From: Sphingobacterium sp. HMA12 | Lineage (GTDB): Bacteria; Bacteroidota; Bacteroidia; Sphingobacteriales; Sphingobacteriaceae | Assembly (NCBI RefSeq): GCF_002933815.1 | Contig: NZ_BEYR01000005.1 | Location: forward strand, 124,260-188,259 | Length of the DNA: 64,000 bases | Direction of reading: 5' to 3' | In this document: piece after piece, positions 8,239 through 16,094 of the stretch | Numbering within the stretch: the stretch's first letter is position 1 | Layout: the number at the start of each line of letters is the position of its first letter | Notes under the pieces: generated by a model | Seen by the model: only the letters and a program-made list of their open reading frames with translations | Told to the model about the DNA's origin: nothing | Databases searched by the model: none | Program-made: the position numbers and the translations under genes

Positions 8239-8978
8239 TCGAAATCAAGGATATTGCACGTGAATACCAAATAGGCTCAGAGACAATCCATGCACTCAGC
8301 TCAGTAACGCTCAATATTCATAAAGGAGAATTTGTAGCACTTATGGGGCCTTCAGGATCCGGAAAATCCACGTTAATGAATATTCTGGGTTGCTTGGATA
8401 CCCCCAGTAGGGGTGAATATATCCTAAATGGGATTAATGTAAGTGACATGTCTGAAGACGAGCTAGCTGAAGTAAGAAATAAGGAGATCGGCTTTGTATT
8501 TCAAACATTTAATCTCCTTCCTAAAAGCACGGCATTGGAAAATGTGGCACTCCCTTTAATCTATGCAGGATACAATAAAGCCAAGCGTGAAGAAAAAGCG
8601 ACGGGCGCACTGGAAAGTGTTGGATTGGGACACCGTATGGATCACAGACCCAATGAGCTCTCAGGGGGACAACGTCAGCGCGTGGCTGTTGCCCGGGCGC
8701 TGATTAATGATCCGTCGATTATATTGGCCGATGAACCAACGGGGAATCTTGATACAAAGACATCCATTGAAATCATGGGTTTGCTCGAGGAGATTCATTC
8801 CAGGGGAAATACCATTATCTTAGTCACCCACGAAGAAGACATTGCGCTACATGCACATCGCATTGTACGCATGCGCGATGGTCTAATTGAAAACGATTAC
8901 CCCAATCCTGATATTAAATCTGTGTCACCGCGGCTAAGTGCCCTAAATGAAAAAGGGAGCGACTTTGAGAATATTTAA
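8220..8978 (+). CDS. ABC transporter ATP-binding protein (LolD/MacB-like), no permease nearby
   Basis: The 252-residue ATPase has Walker A GPSGSGKST, Q-loop FVFQTFNLLP, signature LSGGQRQR, Walker B IILADEPTGN and the switch His in LVTHEED. The subfamily style (MNILGCLDTPSRGEY) is that of LolD/MacB ATPases, which pair with FtsX-like permeases in lipoprotein release or efflux. No permease gene is within reach; the partner must be encoded elsewhere. It overlaps the acyltransferase gene by 19 nt, suggesting a shared envelope-lipid role. About 25 C-terminal residues extend past the normal domain. Confidence 0.9.
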   Translation: MSGKILIEIKDIAREYQIGSETIHALSSVTLNIHKGEFVALMGPSGSGKSTLMNILGCLDTPSRGEYILNGINVSDMSEDELAEVRNKEIGFVFQTFNLLPKSTALENVALPLIYAGYNKAKREEKATGALESVGLGHRMDHRPNELSGGQRQRVAVARALINDPSIILADEPTGNLDTKTSIEIMGLLEEIHSRGNTIILVTHEEDIALHAHRIVRMRDGLIENDYPNPDIKSVSPRLSALNEKGSDFENI

Positions 8979-9041
8979 AAATATTATTTCATTATAAATC
9001 AAACACTTATATTATTGACACAAAAATAACAGTTGATTTAC

Positions 9042-9071
9042 TTGTTTAAGTTAAATTAAATGATAGTTTTG
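9042..9071 (+). promoter_or_regulatory. Consensus promoter of the DUF2795 gene
   Basis: TTG at 9042-9044 and TAGTTTTG at 9064-9071 are separated by 19 bp, an exact fit to the Bacteroidota consensus. The predicted start is about 9077, leaving a leader of about 24 nt before the ATG at 9101. Confidence 0.7.
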
Positions 9072-9100
9072 CGAAAATAGAGAACTTAAATTGTTTTTAT

Positions 9101-9322
9101 ATGTATTGGACATTAGAATTAGCTTCGCATCTAGAAGATGCACCATGGCCAGCAACAAAAGATGAATTAATCGATTACGCTATTCGTTCGGGTGCACCAG
9201 TTGAGGTGATTGAAAACTTACAATCTCTTGAGGATGATGGTGAGCCATATGAAAATATTGAAGAAATTTGGCCCGATTATCCAACAAAAGATGATTTCTT
9301 CTTCAATGAAGATGAATATTAG
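9101..9322 (+). CDS. DUF2795 small acidic protein
   Basis: The 73-residue protein is very acidic, without signal or membrane segment. It matches the DUF2795 pattern: WTLELASHLEDAPWPATKDELIDYAIRSG with a helix-loop region that binds no known ligand, then a Glu/Asp-rich tail (WPDYPTKDDFFFNEDEY). It has its own strong promoter and terminator and is thus a single-gene unit. The family is near-universal in Bacteroidota and its function is unknown; high expression is likely from the promoter. Confidence 0.85.
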   Translation: MYWTLELASHLEDAPWPATKDELIDYAIRSGAPVEVIENLQSLEDDGEPYENIEEIWPDYPTKDDFFFNEDEY

Positions 9323-9327
9323 CAAAT

Positions 9328-9360
9328 AAAAAACGCCTTTAGTCAAAGGCGTTTTTTATT
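9328..9360 (+). terminator. Terminator of the DUF2795 gene
   Basis: AAAAAACGCCTTT and AAAGGCGTTTTTT form a strong stem around a short AGTC loop, ending in a T-run. Confidence 0.88.
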
Positions 9361-9381
9361 TCAGAGAATTAATCCATTGTT

Positions 9382-9870
9382 ATGAAGTTCAGTCTTAAGC
9401 TTATGAAGATAAAAGTAAAGGTATTGTTATTGACTTTCATAAGCTGTATGCTATCTATTCCCTTATTCGCTCAGGAAAGTCCCGCGGCGACAGAAAATAT
9501 TGCTGTGTTAAGAAGATTTGTCCATCGTCTAAATGATCCCGATCTGGCGACTGACATCATTTTAAGTCAGGATATATTAACGTCAAAAAACCTCGATGAA
9601 GACCAACAGGAGTATCTTTTGGCCAGCTTAGACGAAATCCGGATCAATGTACAAAGCAAAGATATCAGTCAATTAGAATACATCAACTTTATAGCAGCTG
9701 GCCGGAAAGAAACCTACGATATTGACCTGGAAGGAATAGATCCGCAACAAGTATATTTCGTGAGGTATCTCAAACGTTTTGTTTTTGCCGCTGTTATTCG
9801 GGACAAAAAAATTGCCTCTTTTACCTTGGTCTCCAAAGGAAACAATAAAGCACATTTTGTATTCTATTAA
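9382..9870 (+). CDS. Exported protein of unknown function
   Basis: The 162-residue protein has an N-terminal signal peptide (KVKVLLLTFISCMLSIPLFAQ) and a mature part of about 130 residues without Cys or recognisable motif. It is rich in Asp, Ile and Leu, with a predicted helix (NIAVLRRFVHRLNDPDLATDII) followed by beta strands ending in IASFTLVSKGNNKAHFVFY. An alternative ATG at 9403 would give a shorter signal. It stands alone between the DUF2795 terminator and the trp leader. I do not recognise a family. Confidence 0.6.
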   Translation: MKFSLKLMKIKVKVLLLTFISCMLSIPLFAQESPAATENIAVLRRFVHRLNDPDLATDIILSQDILTSKNLDEDQQEYLLASLDEIRINVQSKDISQLEYINFIAAGRKETYDIDLEGIDPQQVYFVRYLKRFVFAAVIRDKKIASFTLVSKGNNKAHFVFY

Positions 9871-10068
9871 TCTTTCACATGTGTTATGGTCTTCCGTTTT
9901 TTCAGGCAATCTTATCTTTTTAAAATACTCATTTAGTTTGCCGTTGATCATCCTATTCCGATATGGAAAAGCACAATACGCTTGACTTATTTCAGGATTT
10001 CACGCAGCTGAACTTATGAGCCATCTTAAGCTTAGACTGCTTTCTTAAAAATTTTTCAATAAAAACAC

Positions 10069-10099
10069 TTGCATTTTAGAATTCTATCAACCATATTTG
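10069..10099 (+). promoter_or_regulatory. Putative trp promoter
   Basis: TTG at 10069-10071 and CATATTTG at 10092-10099 (seven of eight positions of TAnnTTTG) are separated by 20 bp. The predicted transcript starts about 10106, 11 nt before the leader-peptide ATG, giving an attenuator RNA of about 145 nt. The 246 bases between the previous gene (ending 9870) and 10117 hold no other gene that I can support. Confidence 0.55.
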
Positions 10100-10116
10100 T
10101 AATAATAAAAACGGAA

Positions 10117-10164
10117 ATGATAATAACTGTATTAAATAAGGCTTGGTGGTGGCACAACGAATAA
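10117..10164 (+). CDS. trpL: trp leader peptide, 15 codons with three consecutive Trp
   Basis: ATG at 10117 opens a short frame, MIITVLNKAWWWHNE, ending with TAA at 10162-10164. The three tandem TGG codons (10144-10152) are the control codons: a ribosome short of charged tRNA-Trp stalls there. The stop codon lies in the loop of the first hairpin (10153-10171). The arrangement is that of the enterobacterial trpL leader, but the sequence is unrelated. Too short for usual gene finding; the call rests on the Trp run, the hairpins and the trp genes directly downstream. Confidence 0.88.
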   Translation: MIITVLNKAWWWHNE

Positions 10165-10250
10165 CGTTGTGGCAAACACCTATTGCATTATTTGATATAT
10201 ACATCAAGATATGATGGGCTTGCCTGAATAAGGTAAGCCCTTTTTTATTT
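10153..10250 (+). promoter_or_regulatory. trp transcription attenuator (1:2, 2:3 and 3:4 hairpins)
   Basis: Hairpin 1:2 pairs CACAACG (10153-10159) with CGTTGTG (10165-10171). Terminator 3:4 pairs GGGCTTGCC (10216-10224) with GGTAAGCCC (10232-10240), one G-U pair, followed by TTTTTT. Antiterminator 2:3 pairs GGCAA (10171-10175) with TTGCC (10220-10224) and CCTAT (10179-10183) with ATGGG (10214-10218, one G-U), using the left arm of the terminator. Stalling on the Trp codons frees segment 2 to form the antiterminator; normal translation leaves the terminator. ATG of trpD follows 11 nt after the T-run. Confidence 0.85.
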
Positions 10251-10261
10251 AAAAAAATATT

Positions 10262-11251
10262 ATGAAAGAAATTTTAGCCCATTTATTTGAATACAAGACC
10301 TTTTCGCGGCAAGAAGCTTACGAGATTTTGACGAACATTGCCAAAGGTAAATATGATAGTCATCAGATCGCTGCTTTTATGACAGCTTATGGTATGCGCA
10401 GTATTCGGGTGGAAGAACTTGGCGGATTTCGAGATGCCATGTACGATCTGTGCCTCAAGCTGGATTTTGATGGCTATGACTTGATCGACTTATGTGGTAC
10501 TGGCGGTGATGGCAAAAATACCTTTAATATTTCTACCATTGCTTCCTTCGTGACAGCTGGCGCGGGTTATCAGGTTGCAAAGCACGGCAATATAGGTGTA
10601 TCATCGAGCTGCGGCTCCTCAAACGTAATGGAGTATCTAGGGTATCAATTCAGTAATGACAAGGCCGAATTACGGCGTCAGCTCGATGAAGCTAATATCT
10701 GCTTCCTTCACGCGCCGCTGTTTCACCCGGCTATGAAAACAGTGGCCCCTATACGCCGCGCATTGGGTGTAAAAACATTCTTTAACATGTTGGGCCCACT
10801 AACCAATCCGGCTAATCCCAAATTTCAATCTGTAGGTGTATTTAGCTTAGAACTTGCCCGGCTTTACGGCTATCTATATCAAAATACAAACAAACAATAT
10901 TCCATCATCCATGCACTGGACGGTTATGATGAGATATCGATGACTGGAGATTTCAAGGTTATCAACAATCAGGGCGAAAATTATTATAATATGGAAGAGC
11001 TAGGTTTTCATCCAGTTCTTCCACAGGAATTAGCCGGTGGTGAGAGCATCGCCGAAGCAGCACAGACCTTCTTGTCCATCTTGAACAATACAGGCACAGA
11101 TGTGCAGAACAATGTTGTTTTGACAAATGCGGCATTTGCCATAAAAACATTTCATCCTGAAAAATCTTTTGGTGACTGTTTCTATGAAGCCGAGGAATCA
11201 CTTATGGCAGGAAAGGCGCTCCAAAGTTTCAAAAAAATAATAAAGCAATAA
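10262..11251 (+). CDS. trpD: Anthranilate phosphoribosyltransferase
   Basis: The 329-residue cytoplasmic enzyme joins anthranilate to phosphoribosyl pyrophosphate, second step of the Trp branch. Visible are the PRPP-binding CGTGGDGKNTFNIST near residue 80, the KHGN loop with SSCGSSN, and NMLGPLTNPA. The N-terminal helical domain of the phosphoribosyltransferase class is complete. It is the first structural gene after the attenuator, so trpE and trpG, which normally precede it, must lie elsewhere. It is separated from trpF by one nucleotide; there is no trpC remnant between them. Confidence 0.96.
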   Translation: MKEILAHLFEYKTFSRQEAYEILTNIAKGKYDSHQIAAFMTAYGMRSIRVEELGGFRDAMYDLCLKLDFDGYDLIDLCGTGGDGKNTFNISTIASFVTAGAGYQVAKHGNIGVSSSCGSSNVMEYLGYQFSNDKAELRRQLDEANICFLHAPLFHPAMKTVAPIRRALGVKTFFNMLGPLTNPANPKFQSVGVFSLELARLYGYLYQNTNKQYSIIHALDGYDEISMTGDFKVINNQGENYYNMEELGFHPVLPQELAGGESIAEAAQTFLSILNNTGTDVQNNVVLTNAAFAIKTFHPEKSFGDCFYEAEESLMAGKALQSFKKIIKQ

Positions 11252-11252
11252 A

Positions 11253-11879
11253 ATGGCGATTAAGATAAAAGTTTGTGGCATGAAACACCCTGACAATATC
11301 GTTGGGGTGGCCGCCCTTGCTGTTGACTACATCGGTTTTATATTTTATGAAAAATCCAAACGTTTTGTTGGCGATGCTAATCAAAAATATATCAAAGGAC
11401 TCAAAGGTGTTATAAAAGTTGGTGTTTTTGTCAATGCGAACCTCACGGAGATCTATCGCAAAATAGAGGAGTTCGACTTAGATGCAGCTCAATTGCATGG
11501 TGATGAAAGTCCTCAATTCTGCGCAGAACTTAAGCAACATGCACCAGTGACCGTGATCAAAGCTTTTGGTATTGACACACATTTTGACTGGTCAATATTG
11601 GAAGCTTATGTAGGGGTAATTGACTATTTTTTATTTGACACCAAAAGTAATTCCTACGGTGGTACCGGTCTACAATTTGACTGGTCTTTGCTCCATCAAT
11701 ACAAACTTGATTGTCCCTATTTCCTCAGTGGCGGATTAGATGCGAACAATGTGAAAGACGCTGTACAAACAAATGATCCCAGGCTATATGCCTTGGATCT
11801 CAATTCAAAATTTGAAGTAGAACCAGGATTAAAAGATATCGATCTTTTAGCCCACAGTATAAATAGTATTAAGAAATGA
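11253..11879 (+). CDS. trpF: Phosphoribosylanthranilate isomerase
   Basis: The 208-residue TIM-barrel enzyme performs the Amadori rearrangement of phosphoribosylanthranilate. It starts with KIKVCGMKHPDN, carrying the catalytic Cys; the QLHGDES segment and the Asp of FLFDTKSN match the general-acid region, and YFLSGGLDANN contributes to phosphate binding. It is a stand-alone TrpF, not a TrpC-TrpF fusion. The stop overlaps the trpB start by 4 nt (ATGA), a sign of coupled translation. Confidence 0.95.
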   Translation: MAIKIKVCGMKHPDNIVGVAALAVDYIGFIFYEKSKRFVGDANQKYIKGLKGVIKVGVFVNANLTEIYRKIEEFDLDAAQLHGDESPQFCAELKQHAPVTVIKAFGIDTHFDWSILEAYVGVIDYFLFDTKSNSYGGTGLQFDWSLLHQYKLDCPYFLSGGLDANNVKDAVQTNDPRLYALDLNSKFEVEPGLKDIDLLAHSINSIKK

Positions 11880-13060
11880 GTATATATCAAGTCAATGAAA
11901 AAGGATATTATGGTCCATTTGGTGGTGCCTATATCCCCGAAATGCTCTATCCCAACGTAAAAGAGCTACGTGAAGAATATCTCAAGATAATCGAAGAGAA
12001 AAGTTTTCAGGAGGAATTTAACCAACTACTCAGTGACTATGTGGGACGCCCCTCCCCTTTGTATCATGCGAAACGACTGTCTGAAAAATATGGTACAACG
12101 ATTTATCTCAAACGGGAAGATCTCAATCATACCGGCGCGCATAAGATCAACAATACCATCGGACAGATCCTATTGGCCGAACGTCTCGGAAAAAAACGCA
12201 TCATTGCAGAAACAGGTGCTGGGCAACATGGTGTCGCTACGGCTACCGTTTGCGCACTAAAAGGGATACAATGTGCCGTGTATATGGGGGAAATTGATAT
12301 CCAAAGACAGGCACCCAATGTCGCCCGAATGAAAATGATGGGTGCGGAAGTCATTGCCGCAACATCTGGTTCAAAAACACTCAAAGATGCGACAAATGAA
12401 GCTTTGCGCGATTGGATCAATAATCCTGTTGATACACATTACATTATTGGCTCTGTCGTAGGTCCACACCCTTATCCCGATATGGTTGCCCGATTTCAAT
12501 CCATTATCTCTGAGGAAACAAAAAAACAATTGCTCATTAAAACAGGTAAAGAGAATCCAGACATCGTATTGGCTTGTGTGGGGGGAGGATCCAACGCTGC
12601 TGGAATGTTCTACCACTTCCTTGACGATGAAGCTGTACAGTTATATGCCGTAGAGGCAGCAGGACATGGCGTTGATTCCGGTGAATCTGCAGCTACTACA
12701 GCCCTAGGAAAAGAGGGCGTATTGCACGGTAGTCGATCCATCTTAATGCAAACTGATGACGGTCAAGTAACTGAACCTTATTCGATCTCTGCCGGACTTG
12801 ATTATCCCGGTATCGGGCCACAACACGCTTGGCTATTTAAATCCGGAAGAGGAAAATACGTTAGTATAACAGATGATGAAGCTATGCATGCAGGATTGGA
12901 ACTCACTCGACTAGAAGGCATCATCCCCGCGATCGAAAGTTCACATGCACTTGCGTATTTGGGTAAAATCCCTTTTAAAGGTGATGAAACCGTTGTGGTT
13001 TGTTTATCAGGGCGCGGCGATAAGGATCTCGATAACTATATGAAATACTTTGATTTTTAA
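11876..13060 (+). CDS. trpB: Tryptophan synthase beta chain
   Basis: The 394-residue PLP enzyme condenses indole and serine. The PLP lysine is in HTGAHKINN (about K90); ETGAGQHGVATATVC holds the substrate carboxylate and the catalytic Glu region; GGGSNAAGMFYHF is the cofactor phosphate site. Full length and normal for TrpB1. It overlaps trpF by 4 nt and ends 3 nt before trpA, so the two subunits of the synthase are made together. Confidence 0.97.
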   Translation: MSIYQVNEKGYYGPFGGAYIPEMLYPNVKELREEYLKIIEEKSFQEEFNQLLSDYVGRPSPLYHAKRLSEKYGTTIYLKREDLNHTGAHKINNTIGQILLAERLGKKRIIAETGAGQHGVATATVCALKGIQCAVYMGEIDIQRQAPNVARMKMMGAEVIAATSGSKTLKDATNEALRDWINNPVDTHYIIGSVVGPHPYPDMVARFQSIISEETKKQLLIKTGKENPDIVLACVGGGSNAAGMFYHFLDDEAVQLYAVEAAGHGVDSGESAATTALGKEGVLHGSRSILMQTDDGQVTEPYSISAGLDYPGIGPQHAWLFKSGRGKYVSITDDEAMHAGLELTRLEGIIPAIESSHALAYLGKIPFKGDETVVVCLSGRGDKDLDNYMKYFDF

Positions 13061-13063
13061 AGC

Positions 13064-13825
13064 ATGACTACAATTGAAAAAAAAGAAGGTAATCCCCTTC
13101 TATCGATATATTTTACAGCTGGGTATCCGGAATTGGATAGCACTCTCCGCATCGCTAAAAAATTAGAAGAAGCCGGTGCTGACTTTCTGGAAATCGGTTT
13201 TCCTTATTCCGATCCTGTTGCGGACGGACCTGTCATTCAACACAGTTCGGAAGTCGCCCTGGCAAACGGAATGACTGTCAAAAAATTATTTGAACAATTG
13301 CGCGAGCTACGCCAACAGGTAAAGATCCCCGTCTTTCTGATGGGCTATGTCAATCCTGTGATCCAATTCGGCGTAGAGAAATTTTGTGAAGAATGCAAAA
13401 ATGTTGGTGTAAATGGCGTTATAATTCCTGATCTACCGATGTACGAATACGAGGATCTTTATAAGGAAACTTTTGAAAAAAATGGTATTGCAAATATCTT
13501 CATCGTTACACCGCAGACTTCAACAGAGCGTATCCGGAAAATAGACAGTCTATCCAATAGTTTTATCTACCTATTATCCTCCAATGCAACAACGGGTAAA
13601 ACGCTGGATGTAGGCGAAGATACCAATGCTTATTTCAAGCGGATACATGATCTTCAGTTGAACAACCCCTTGATCGTTGGATTCGGAATTTCAAATAAAG
13701 AGGCTTTCCAGAAAGCAAGTCAACATACTGCCGGAGCAATTATCGGCAGTGCATTTGTAAAAAGACTTGGGGAAAAAGATTATATGGATCAAATCCCTGA
13801 TTTTATCAAATCAATAAAAGGGTAA
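13064..13825 (+). CDS. trpA: Tryptophan synthase alpha chain
   Basis: The 253-residue TIM barrel cleaves indole-3-glycerol phosphate to indole, which tunnels to TrpB. Catalytic Glu (about E43, in FLEIGFPYSDP) and Asp (about D54, in VADGPVIQ) are both present, as is GFGISNKEA and GAIIGSAFVK for phosphate binding. It is the last gene of the unit; a 10-bp inverted repeat follows. Confidence 0.96.
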   Translation: MTTIEKKEGNPLLSIYFTAGYPELDSTLRIAKKLEEAGADFLEIGFPYSDPVADGPVIQHSSEVALANGMTVKKLFEQLRELRQQVKIPVFLMGYVNPVIQFGVEKFCEECKNVGVNGVIIPDLPMYEYEDLYKETFEKNGIANIFIVTPQTSTERIRKIDSLSNSFIYLLSSNATTGKTLDVGEDTNAYFKRIHDLQLNNPLIVGFGISNKEAFQKASQHTAGAIIGSAFVKRLGEKDYMDQIPDFIKSIKG

Positions 13826-13841
13826 AACAACAACGATGTAC

Positions 13842-13878
13842 TAACGTGAGTTCAAGGCAAGGCGATGGACTCACGTTA
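13842..13878 (+). terminator. Hairpin after trpA, possible terminator
   Basis: TAACGTGAGT (13842-13851) and its exact complement (13869-13878) enclose 17 nt. There is only a weak T-rich tail, so termination would be inefficient or protein-dependent. It may instead act as an mRNA-end stabiliser. The rest of the 289-base gap up to the sigma gene holds no gene that I can support. Confidence 0.4.
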
Positions 13879-14114
13879 TTACCTATTAAGTACCTCAAAA
13901 AATGCTGTATCACACAGCTATTGAATAGCCTATAGTTCCACTCTCTTTAAAAGATATATACCAACTTCATACATAATTTACTAATATTGTAGCGTAAATA
14001 CGCTTGAGCTAATAATATGCCTTTTAGGAGTGTTTATTTAACCAAAGACGGATATACACAATCTGATTACATTCTGTTAACAACCAATTCATGTATAACC
14101 AATAGTTTCGCGAA

Positions 14115-14708
14115 ATGAAGAGTAAAGCTGAAGATCTGAATTATACCGCATGGATCATTCGCTTAAATGCAGGTGAAATGATAGCTTTTGAATGGTTGTA
14201 CAATACGTACAAGCATCAGCTAGCAGGCAATCTGCTTAAACTCGTAAAAGCGCCCGATATTGCCGAAGATATCCTCCATGATGTTTTTGTTAAAGTTTGG
14301 GAAAATAGAACGAAGATTGATCCTGAACGTTGTTTTGAAGGCTATCTCTATCGCATAGCAGCCAATATGGTTGCTGACTTTTATCGAAAAATCAGTAAAG
14401 ATCGAAATTATCAGGACTATCTTATCAATATCCAAGAAACGGTTTACCAACATATAGATGAGCTTTTGGAAAATAAATACAGAAGAGAACTGATAAATAA
14501 GGCGCTAACAGAACTCCCTCCTAAATGCAGGACCGTATTCCAATTATGCAAAATAGAGGGCCGTAGTTATGAGGAAGTTTCAGATCTTTTACAAATATCT
14601 CCAAATACCATTAGCAACCACCTAAATCGGGCTAATAAGAAAATATTAATGTTTCTACAGAATCCCGTAAATCTCCCTTATTTCCTTCTTCTTCTGTGGG
14701 CTAAATAA
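14115..14708 (+). CDS. ECF-family sigma factor (FecI-like)
   Basis: The 197-residue sigma factor has region 2 (DIAEDILHDVFVKVWENR near residues 50-70, then YLYRIAANMVADFYRK) and region 4 (LPPKCRTVFQLCKIEGRSYEEVSDLL...SPNTISNHLNRA). This is the Bacteroidota sigma-70 type always paired with FecR. A TAGTTTCG box (7 of 8 to the -7 consensus) ends only 4 nt before the ATG. It is followed by FecR, an STN-domain SusC and SusD, so it should direct transcription of the susC-susD-phospholipase genes when the receptor is occupied. Confidence 0.93.
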   Translation: MKSKAEDLNYTAWIIRLNAGEMIAFEWLYNTYKHQLAGNLLKLVKAPDIAEDILHDVFVKVWENRTKIDPERCFEGYLYRIAANMVADFYRKISKDRNYQDYLINIQETVYQHIDELLENKYRRELINKALTELPPKCRTVFQLCKIEGRSYEEVSDLLQISPNTISNHLNRANKKILMFLQNPVNLPYFLLLLWAK

Positions 14709-14792
14709 CTCTTCCGAAAAAAATAAAAAATAATTTCAATTTGATGTAGTGACTTTTCTGTAGTAAGGCGTAATAGATATAAAACAAGTGCC

Positions 14793-15980
14793 TTGGAAAA
14801 GAAAAATTTGAATAAACTGTTTCAGGATTTTATTGTCAACCGTAGCTCAGCTGAGGACATTGAACAATTGATGCAACATTTTGGTTCTACAGCATCCACG
14901 GAGCATCTATATGATCTGATAAAAGAACAGCTTACTATCCCCCAATCCGAACAGTCGCCCCAAGCTGTTGAGTCAATAGTAGGTTCTGTTGATAAAAAAA
15001 TAGCACAAACACTATCAACGTTTCAGGAAAGGGAAAAGAAGCAAAGAAAAACACAAAAATTATGGAGATTTGCTTCGGCAGCAGCAATTTTAATCCTCAG
15101 CATTTTAACTATATTTTGGCAATACAAACCGAATATCTCCAAAAATGTAACGCAACAACTTGTCGAAAAGCATCCGGAAGAAATCCTTCCAGGAAAAAAA
15201 CAAGCCCGCCTGACACTTTACAATGGTGAAAAGCTGGAATTCGATAAACAACACACAGTCAATGAGAAAAATAGTGCAGCCAATCTTAACTATGAAGAAG
15301 GCCGGTTGGTTTATAGCGGAAGCTCTCCTGAAGAAGCTATTCAATGGAACATGCTCGAAGTTCCAAAAGCTGGGACTTTTGAAATACAGCTACCAGATGG
15401 ATCAACTGTTTGGGTAAATGCCAATTCCAAGCTCTATTTCCCCAACCGTTTTCCAACAGACCAACGCTTTGTCAGAATCGAAGGTGAAGCCTTCTTTAAA
15501 GTACAGAAAGACAAAAAACGTCCGTTTAAAGTTCAAACCGGGGATCTCAATATCTCGGTATTAGGCACCTCATTCAATGTCCGCGCCTATAATAACAAGC
15601 ATATATCAACTACACTGGTAGAAGGATCGGTTCAATTGACATATCATGATCAGCACATCATCATGACACCAGGGGAAAAAGCATTTATAGATGAAACAAA
15701 CAAGCTAAAAATACAAACTATTGATATTGAAAGTGCTACTGCATGGAAAGAAGGATATTTCTATTTTAAAGATGAATCTCTAGGAAAGATATTGCAAGAT
15801 ATTAGTAATTGGTATGATCTGAAAGTCAGTATAATTGGAAATTTACCTAGCGGCCGATATAGTGGTAGTATGGACCGCAACAGTAAATTAAATGGCGTAC
15901 TGAAAATGCTTGCCAATGTTGGTAATCTGGATTTTACCCTGAATGGCAATCACCTTACAGTTAAACAAAAAAACAAATAA
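14793..15980 (+). CDS. FecR-family anti-sigma factor / sensor
   Basis: The 395-residue inner-membrane protein has a cytoplasmic sigma-binding part (about 1-85), one membrane helix (about 88-108, ASAAAILILSILTIFWQY), a periplasmic FecR domain (VPKAGTFEIQLPDGSTVWVNANSKLYFPNRF, then VLGTSFNVRAY) and a C-terminal STN-like repeat (DISNWYDLKVSIIG...LKMLANVGNLDFTLNGNHLTV). It relays receptor occupancy to the sigma factor 84 nt upstream. The only in-frame start at the expected position is TTG at 14793; the first ATG is 26 codons further in and would cut into the sigma-binding part. Confidence 0.93.
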   Translation: MEKKNLNKLFQDFIVNRSSAEDIEQLMQHFGSTASTEHLYDLIKEQLTIPQSEQSPQAVESIVGSVDKKIAQTLSTFQEREKKQRKTQKLWRFASAAAILILSILTIFWQYKPNISKNVTQQLVEKHPEEILPGKKQARLTLYNGEKLEFDKQHTVNEKNSAANLNYEEGRLVYSGSSPEEAIQWNMLEVPKAGTFEIQLPDGSTVWVNANSKLYFPNRFPTDQRFVRIEGEAFFKVQKDKKRPFKVQTGDLNISVLGTSFNVRAYNNKHISTTLVEGSVQLTYHDQHIIMTPGEKAFIDETNKLKIQTIDIESATAWKEGYFYFKDESLGKILQDISNWYDLKVSIIGNLPSGRYSGSMDRNSKLNGVLKMLANVGNLDFTLNGNHLTVKQKNK

Positions 15981-16017
15981 AAAACCGCCTATGATAAAAA
16001 GTTAATATAAAAAAATA

Positions 16018-16040
16018 CGGAGATGGTGGTAACATCTCCG
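16018..16040 (+). promoter_or_regulatory. Hairpin in the FecR-SusC gap
   Basis: CGGAGATG and CATCTCCG pair around GTGGTAA in the 114-nt gap between the regulator and receptor genes. No T-run follows, so it is not a standard terminator. It may be an RNA processing or stability element that separates low regulator from high receptor expression. Confidence 0.4.
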
Positions 16041-16094
16041 CAATCTGTTCAAAAAAGCTGTTCAAAAAATCATTAAACAACCTTATTCAAAATT

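Noticed and set aside
9871..10068. ORFs on both strands after the exported protein gene
   Set aside because: They overlap or shadow the end of the exported protein gene and the trp promoter region, without protein-like composition.
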